A DNA stretch of 8,495 bases. Source: an uncultured Olsenella sp. (lineage in GTDB: Bacteria > Actinomycetota > Coriobacteriia > Coriobacteriales > Atopobiaceae). A program made the position numbers and the translations under genes. The notes under the pieces were generated by a model. The model ran no database searches. It was given only the letters and a program-made list of their open reading frames with translations, and was not told the DNA's origin. This document shows positions 4,781-8,495 of this stretch, in pieces. The first letter of the stretch is position 1, and every line of letters starts with the position of its first letter. Where the stretch lies: positions 1-8,495 of the forward strand of contig CALCDK010000136.1 of the NCBI GenBank assembly GCA_937900605.1. Direction: 5' to 3'.

Positions 4781-6204
4781 CCGCCGCGAGCGAGCACGGC
4801 GCGCAGCAGGTCAACGACGTCGACCGCTCCCTGTACGACTTCACCAAGTCCGAGGAGGGCTACGAGCGCTACGAGGACGGCCTGACGCCCGAGGTGGTCC
4901 GCGCCATCTCCGCCAAGAAGGACGAGCCCGAGTGGATGCTCCGGATGCGCCTCGACGCGCTGGAGACCTACCACTCCCGCCAGATGGCCACCAACTGGGG
5001 CCCCTCCATCGACGGCCTCGACCTCGACCACATCTCCGCGTACGTCTCGCCCAAGACCAAGCAGGCCAGGGACTGGGACGACGTCCCGGAGGACATCAAG
5101 GACACCTTCGAGCGCCTCGGCATCCCCGAGGCCGAGCGCGAGAGCCTCGCCGGCGTCGGCGCCCAGTACGACTCCGAGATCGTCTACCACAACATGCGCG
5201 AGGACGTCGCCAAGCAGGGCGTCATCTACACCACCATCGAGGACGCCCTGCACGACCCGCAGTGGGAGCCCGTGGTGCGCCAGTACTTCGGCAAGCTCAT
5301 CCCGCCCACAGACCACAAGTTCGCGGCCCTGCACTACGCCGTGTGGTCCGGCGGCTCGTTCGTCTACGTCCCCGAGGGCGTGCGCCTCGACTACCCGCTG
5401 CAGAGCTACTTCCGCCTCAACGCGGCGGGCGCGGGCCAGTTCGAGCACACCCTCATCATCGTGGAGCCCGGCGCCGACCTCCACTTCATCGAGGGCTGCT
5501 CGGCCCCCAAGTACTTCGAGGCCAACCTGCACGCCGGCGCGGTGGAGCTCTTCGTGAAGGACGGCGCGCGCCTGCGCTACTCCACGATCGAGAACTGGTC
5601 CAAGAACATGTACAACCTCAACACCAAGCGCGCCCGCATCGGCGCCGACGCCAAGATGGAGTGGGTCTCGGGAAGCTTCGGCAGCCACGTCAGCTACCTC
5701 TACCCCACCACCGTCATGGCCGGCGACCGCAGCAGCTGCGAGTTCACGGGCATCACCTTCGCCGGCGCCACACAGGACCTGGACACGGGCTGCAAGGTGG
5801 TCATGAACGGCGCCGACACCACCGCCACGGTCAACACCAAGTCCATCTCCAAGGACGGCGGCGTCAACACGTTCCGCTCCTCCGTGGTCGTGGGCCGCAA
5901 CGCCGACCGCGCGCGCTGCTCGGTCAGCTGCCAGTCGCTCATGCTCGACGACATCAGCCGCTCGGACACCATCCCCGCGATGGACGTGCGCAACGCGACC
6001 GCCCAGGTGGGCCACGAGGCCACCATCGGGCGCATCTCGGACGACACCGTCATGTACCTCATGAGCCGCGGCTGCTCCGAGGCCGAGGCCCGCACCCTGA
6101 TCGTCAACGGCTTCGCCAACCCGGTCTCCAAGGAGCTCCCCATGGAGTACGCCGTCGAGATGAACAACCTCATCAAGCTCGAGATGGAAGGGGCCATCGG
6201 ATAA
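4777..6204 (+). CDS. sufB: SufB, Fe-S cluster scaffold subunit (GTG start)
   Basis: SufB is the scaffold on which sulfur and iron are assembled, as a SufB-SufC2-SufD complex in the cytosol. I start it at GTG 4777, giving 475 residues beginning MTAASEHGAQQ; the upstream part of the open frame lies inside sufC and is not used. The family blocks follow in order: YDFTKSEEGY near the N-terminus, DWDDVPEDIKDTFERLGIPE, then the beta-helix region SGGSFVYVPEGV and FEHTLIIVEPGADLHFIEG. The C-terminal block has SCQSLMLDDISRSDTIP with Cys385, the equivalent of the essential Cys405 of E. coli SufB, and GHEAT with His413 and Glu414, the equivalents of His433/Glu434. The SRSDTIP form is that of Gram-positive and actinobacterial SufB. 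A weak GGGCGG lies before the GTG, so translation probably depends on ribosomes finishing sufC. The TAA stop overlaps the sufD ATG by one base. Confidence 0.97.
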   Translation: MTAASEHGAQQVNDVDRSLYDFTKSEEGYERYEDGLTPEVVRAISAKKDEPEWMLRMRLDALETYHSRQMATNWGPSIDGLDLDHISAYVSPKTKQARDWDDVPEDIKDTFERLGIPEAERESLAGVGAQYDSEIVYHNMREDVAKQGVIYTTIEDALHDPQWEPVVRQYFGKLIPPTDHKFAALHYAVWSGGSFVYVPEGVRLDYPLQSYFRLNAAGAGQFEHTLIIVEPGADLHFIEGCSAPKYFEANLHAGAVELFVKDGARLRYSTIENWSKNMYNLNTKRARIGADAKMEWVSGSFGSHVSYLYPTTVMAGDRSSCEFTGITFAGATQDLDTGCKVVMNGADTTATVNTKSISKDGGVNTFRSSVVVGRNADRARCSVSCQSLMLDDISRSDTIPAMDVRNATAQVGHEATIGRISDDTVMYLMSRGCSEAEARTLIVNGFANPVSKELPMEYAVEMNNLIKLEMEGAIG

Positions 6205-7358
6205 TGGAACCCCAGAACACCACCGCCGCGGGCACCGTCACGCTGGAGCGCGTCAGCACGCCCCCCGCGCAGACCTGGAACCGCCTGAGGGCCAACGACG
6301 TGACCCTCGTCGTGCCCGCCCGCGAGCGCACCGGCAGCGTCCGCTCCTCCCTGCCCCGCCTCTTCGACTCCGTCGAGTGCGGCATGGGCCGGGCCGTGAC
6401 CGACTGGGTCGCCTCCCAGACCGACGACTCCCGCTACGTCGAGGTCCCCGCGCGCACCGTGCGCGAGGAGCCCGTCGTCGTGCGCACCGACGCCTCCGCG
6501 GGCGACGTGCGCGACACCGGCGTCATGGTCCGCGAGGGCGCCAGCTGCACCATCGTCGTGGCCGCAGGGGCCGGCGAGAAGCGCGCCTCCGACAACGCCT
6601 CCGACTCCGCCGCCGACGCCGCGCTGCCCACCTCCGCCTCGCTGCTGCGCGTCGTCGCCGAGGCCGGCGCCCACGTGCGCATCGTCGAGGTCCTGGGCGT
6701 CGCCGAGGGCCAGCAGCACCTCGAGAGCGTGGGCATCAGCGCCCAGCGCGACGCACGCGTCGAGGTCTGCCAGTACGTCCTGGGCGGCTCGGCCACCGCG
6801 CTGGGCCTCGCCTGCGACCTCGCCGGCGACCGCGCCCGCATCGACCTCTCCTGCCGCTACCACGCCGACCACGACCACCTCGTTGACGTCAACCACGTGG
6901 TGCGCCAGCGCGGCCGCGGCACCCGCGCCGAGGTCCGCGAGTCCGGCATCCTCGACGACGAGGCGCGCAAGACCCTGAGGGCCACCATCGACCTGGTCCA
7001 CGGCGCCAAGGGCGCCAAGGGCAACGAGGCCGAGAGCGTCCTGGTCCTGGGCGACGGCGTGGTCAACAAGACCGTCCCCGTCATCCTGTGCGACGAGGAC
7101 GACGTCGCCGGCAACCACGGCGCCACCATCGGCTCCGTGAGTCCCGAGCAGATCTCCTACCTCGAGAACCGCGGCCTGTCCCGCGACCAGGCCGAGTCCC
7201 TGTTCGTCCGCGCCCTCTTCGAGGACGCCATCATGCACGCCGCCGACGCCTCCGCGCGCGCCGTCGCCTGCGCCGCCTGCGAGCGCGTCCTGGGCGCCGA
7301 GGCGGCCGGCGACCTCGCCGAGGCCGGTCTCGTGGCCGACGGGGAGGCCCTCGCATGA
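6204..7358 (+). CDS. sufD: SufD, partner subunit of the Fe-S scaffold
   Basis: SufD is the SufB paralogue that completes the SufBCD scaffold and is needed for iron acquisition by the complex. The 384-residue product opens with the family's PAQTWNRLRAND segment (21-33), has a beta-helix core, and ends with DVAGNHGATIGSVSPEQISY (about 300-319). His305 matches the functional His360 of E. coli SufD. A Ser/Asp/Ala-rich stretch at about 121-146 (AGEKRASDNASDSAADAALP) interrupts the core and looks like a flexible surface loop. The start overlaps the sufB stop (TAATG), with GGAAGGGG 10 bases before it. The TGA stop overlaps the sufS start (ATGA). The sequence is much less conserved than SufB, as is usual for SufD. 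Confidence 0.94.
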   Translation: MEPQNTTAAGTVTLERVSTPPAQTWNRLRANDVTLVVPARERTGSVRSSLPRLFDSVECGMGRAVTDWVASQTDDSRYVEVPARTVREEPVVVRTDASAGDVRDTGVMVREGASCTIVVAAGAGEKRASDNASDSAADAALPTSASLLRVVAEAGAHVRIVEVLGVAEGQQHLESVGISAQRDARVEVCQYVLGGSATALGLACDLAGDRARIDLSCRYHADHDHLVDVNHVVRQRGRGTRAEVRESGILDDEARKTLRATIDLVHGAKGAKGNEAESVLVLGDGVVNKTVPVILCDEDDVAGNHGATIGSVSPEQISYLENRGLSRDQAESLFVRALFEDAIMHAADASARAVACAACERVLGAEAAGDLAEAGLVADGEALA

Positions 7359-8495
7359 CCGACATCGCCGCCAACCCCTACAAGGCGGACTTCCCGCTGC
7401 TGGCCGCCGACCCCGACCTCGCGTTTCTCGACAGCGCGGCCACCGCGCAGCGCCCCGCCTGCGTCCTGGACGCCCAGCGCGAGTTCTACCAGACCATGAA
7501 CGCCAACCCGCTGCGCGGCCTCTACGGCCTGTCCGTGCGGGCCACCGCCGCCATCGCCGAGGTGCGCGAGAAGGTCGCCCGCCTGGTCGGCGCGGTGGAC
7601 GAGGGGGGCCGCGCGCTCTCCGACGACGTCGTGTTCTGCCGCAACGCGAGCGAGGCGCTCAACCTCGTGGCCAAGAGCCTCGCGCCACTCGTGCTGCGCT
7701 CGGGCGACGAGGTGGCCATCACGGTCATGGAGCACCACTCCGACCTCATCCCCTGGCAGCAGGCGTGCAGGGCCGCCGGCGCCACGCTCACCTACCTGTA
7801 CCCGCGCCCCGACGGCACCCTCGAGGACGAGGAGATCCTCGCCAAGGTGGGCGACCGCACGCGCATCGTCGCCTGCGCCCACGTCTCCAACGTCATGGGC
7901 TGCGAGCTGCCCGTCAGGCGCATCGCCGACGTCGCCCACGCCCACGGCGCCATCGTGGTCGTCGACGCGGCCCAGTCCGTCCCCCACCTGCACGTGGACG
8001 TGCGCGAGCTGGGGGCCGACCTTCTCGCCTTCTCCGCGCACAAGGCGCTGGGCCCCATGGGCGTCGGCGTGCTGTGGGGCCGCCACGACCTGCTCGACGC
8101 CATGCCGCCCATGCTCACCGGCGGCGAGATGATCGACAACGTCACCGAGCAGGGCGCCACCTGGGCGCCGGTGCCCGAGAAGTTCGAGACCGGCACGCAG
8201 GACGCCGCGGGCATCTACGCCACCGGCGTCGCGCTGGACTACCTCACGAACACCGTGGGCCTCGACGCCGTGGCCGAGCGCGAGGGGGCCCTCGTGGCCT
8301 ACGCCATGGGGCGCCTGCGCGACCTGGGCTTCGTCGACCTCATCGGCAGCGACGACCCGGCGTGCCACCACGGCGTCATCAGCTTCAACGTCCGCGGCGT
8401 GCACCCGCACGACGTGGCGAGCATCCTGGACGGCGCCGGGGTCTGCATCCGCGCCGGCCACCACTGCGCGCAGCCGCTGCTCACCTGGCTGGGCG
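7355..8495 (+). CDS. sufS: SufS, group II cysteine desulfurase, C-terminus cut by window edge
   Basis: SufS is a PLP enzyme that converts cysteine to alanine and holds the sulfur as a persulfide for SufBCD. I read 380 codons from ATG 7355 with no stop; families are about 405-420 residues, so only a short tail is missing. Visible motifs are FLDSAATAQRP near the N-terminus, VMEHHSDLIPWQ, AHVSNVMGCELPV, the PLP-binding VVDAAQSVPH, the Schiff-base lysine Lys230 in SAHKALGPMGVGVLWG, KFETGTQDAAGI, and RAGHHCAQP with the persulfide Cys371. The RAGHHCAQP loop is the group II (SufS) form rather than the longer IscS/NifS loop. GGGGAGG (7341-7347) lies 7 bases before the start, and the start overlaps the sufD stop by 4 bases. 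In Gram-positive bacteria the next gene is normally sufU, which accepts the sulfur; that would lie just beyond the window. Confidence 0.96.
   Translation, partial: MTDIAANPYKADFPLLAADPDLAFLDSAATAQRPACVLDAQREFYQTMNANPLRGLYGLSVRATAAIAEVREKVARLVGAVDEGGRALSDDVVFCRNASEALNLVAKSLAPLVLRSGDEVAITVMEHHSDLIPWQQACRAAGATLTYLYPRPDGTLEDEEILAKVGDRTRIVACAHVSNVMGCELPVRRIADVAHAHGAIVVVDAAQSVPHLHVDVRELGADLLAFSAHKALGPMGVGVLWGRHDLLDAMPPMLTGGEMIDNVTEQGATWAPVPEKFETGTQDAAGIYATGVALDYLTNTVGLDAVAEREGALVAYAMGRLRDLGFVDLIGSDDPACHHGVISFNVRGVHPHDVASILDGAGVCIRAGHHCAQPLLTWLG

Noticed and set aside
4582..6015. Long minus-strand open frames opposite sufB and, at 5700-7238 and 7157-8464, opposite sufD and sufS
   Set aside because: They are composition-driven shadows of well-recognised genes; no conserved protein is visible in them.
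1..8495. tRNA, rRNA, insertion sequence or prophage genes
   Set aside because: No such structures, transposase or integrase motifs or long terminal repeats were seen on either strand.

Overview
The window is very GC-rich (roughly 70% or more by eye), with third codon positions almost always G or C and no sign of eukaryotic or phage sequence. The compact sufCBDS order, the actinobacterial/Gram-positive form of SufB and the base composition suggest a high-GC actinomycete, perhaps of the Coriobacteriia (Olsenella/Atopobium type). That placement is an inference; there is no rRNA or other marker gene here to settle it.

Left part, minus strand (1-983): a DegV-family protein that lacks its normal N-terminal lobe is followed 31 bases downstream by a TipA-type MerR regulator that runs off the left edge. 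They read leftwards and are probably co-transcribed. The apparent DegV start codon lies inside a 42-bp imperfect palindrome (952-993), with a second, perfect 17-bp palindrome (995-1011) right beside it. These two dyads fill the short divergent gap before the next gene.

Middle part, plus strand (1044-3659): a 585-residue homologue of 1-deoxy-D-xylulose-5-phosphate synthase (DXS). It keeps the thiamine diphosphate machinery but has replaced three residues that in true DXS hold or act on glyceraldehyde 3-phosphate, so it is probably a paralogue with another acceptor. After a gap with two hairpins comes a DedA-family membrane protein, closed by a strong intrinsic terminator.

Right part, plus strand (3660-8495): a 353-base gap holding the terminator, a cluster of CCGCRCCTCTC repeats, three GGGATT-type half-sites, a plausible promoter and a leader hairpin. 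It precedes a SUF iron-sulfur cluster assembly operon: sufC, sufB (GTG start), sufD and sufS (cut by the right edge). All junctions overlap by 1 to 4 bases, so the four proteins are very likely translationally coupled. SufS takes sulfur from cysteine, the SufBCD scaffold assembles the cluster, and SufC ATPase drives it. No regulator of the SufR or Rrf2 type is encoded in the visible part of the operon.

The SUF operon and DedA gene are conventional. The unusual material is the DXS-like enzyme with an altered acceptor pocket, the truncated DegV protein with its start in a palindrome, and the structured control regions at 952-1011 and 3733-3993. I do not see a clear new multi-gene system.
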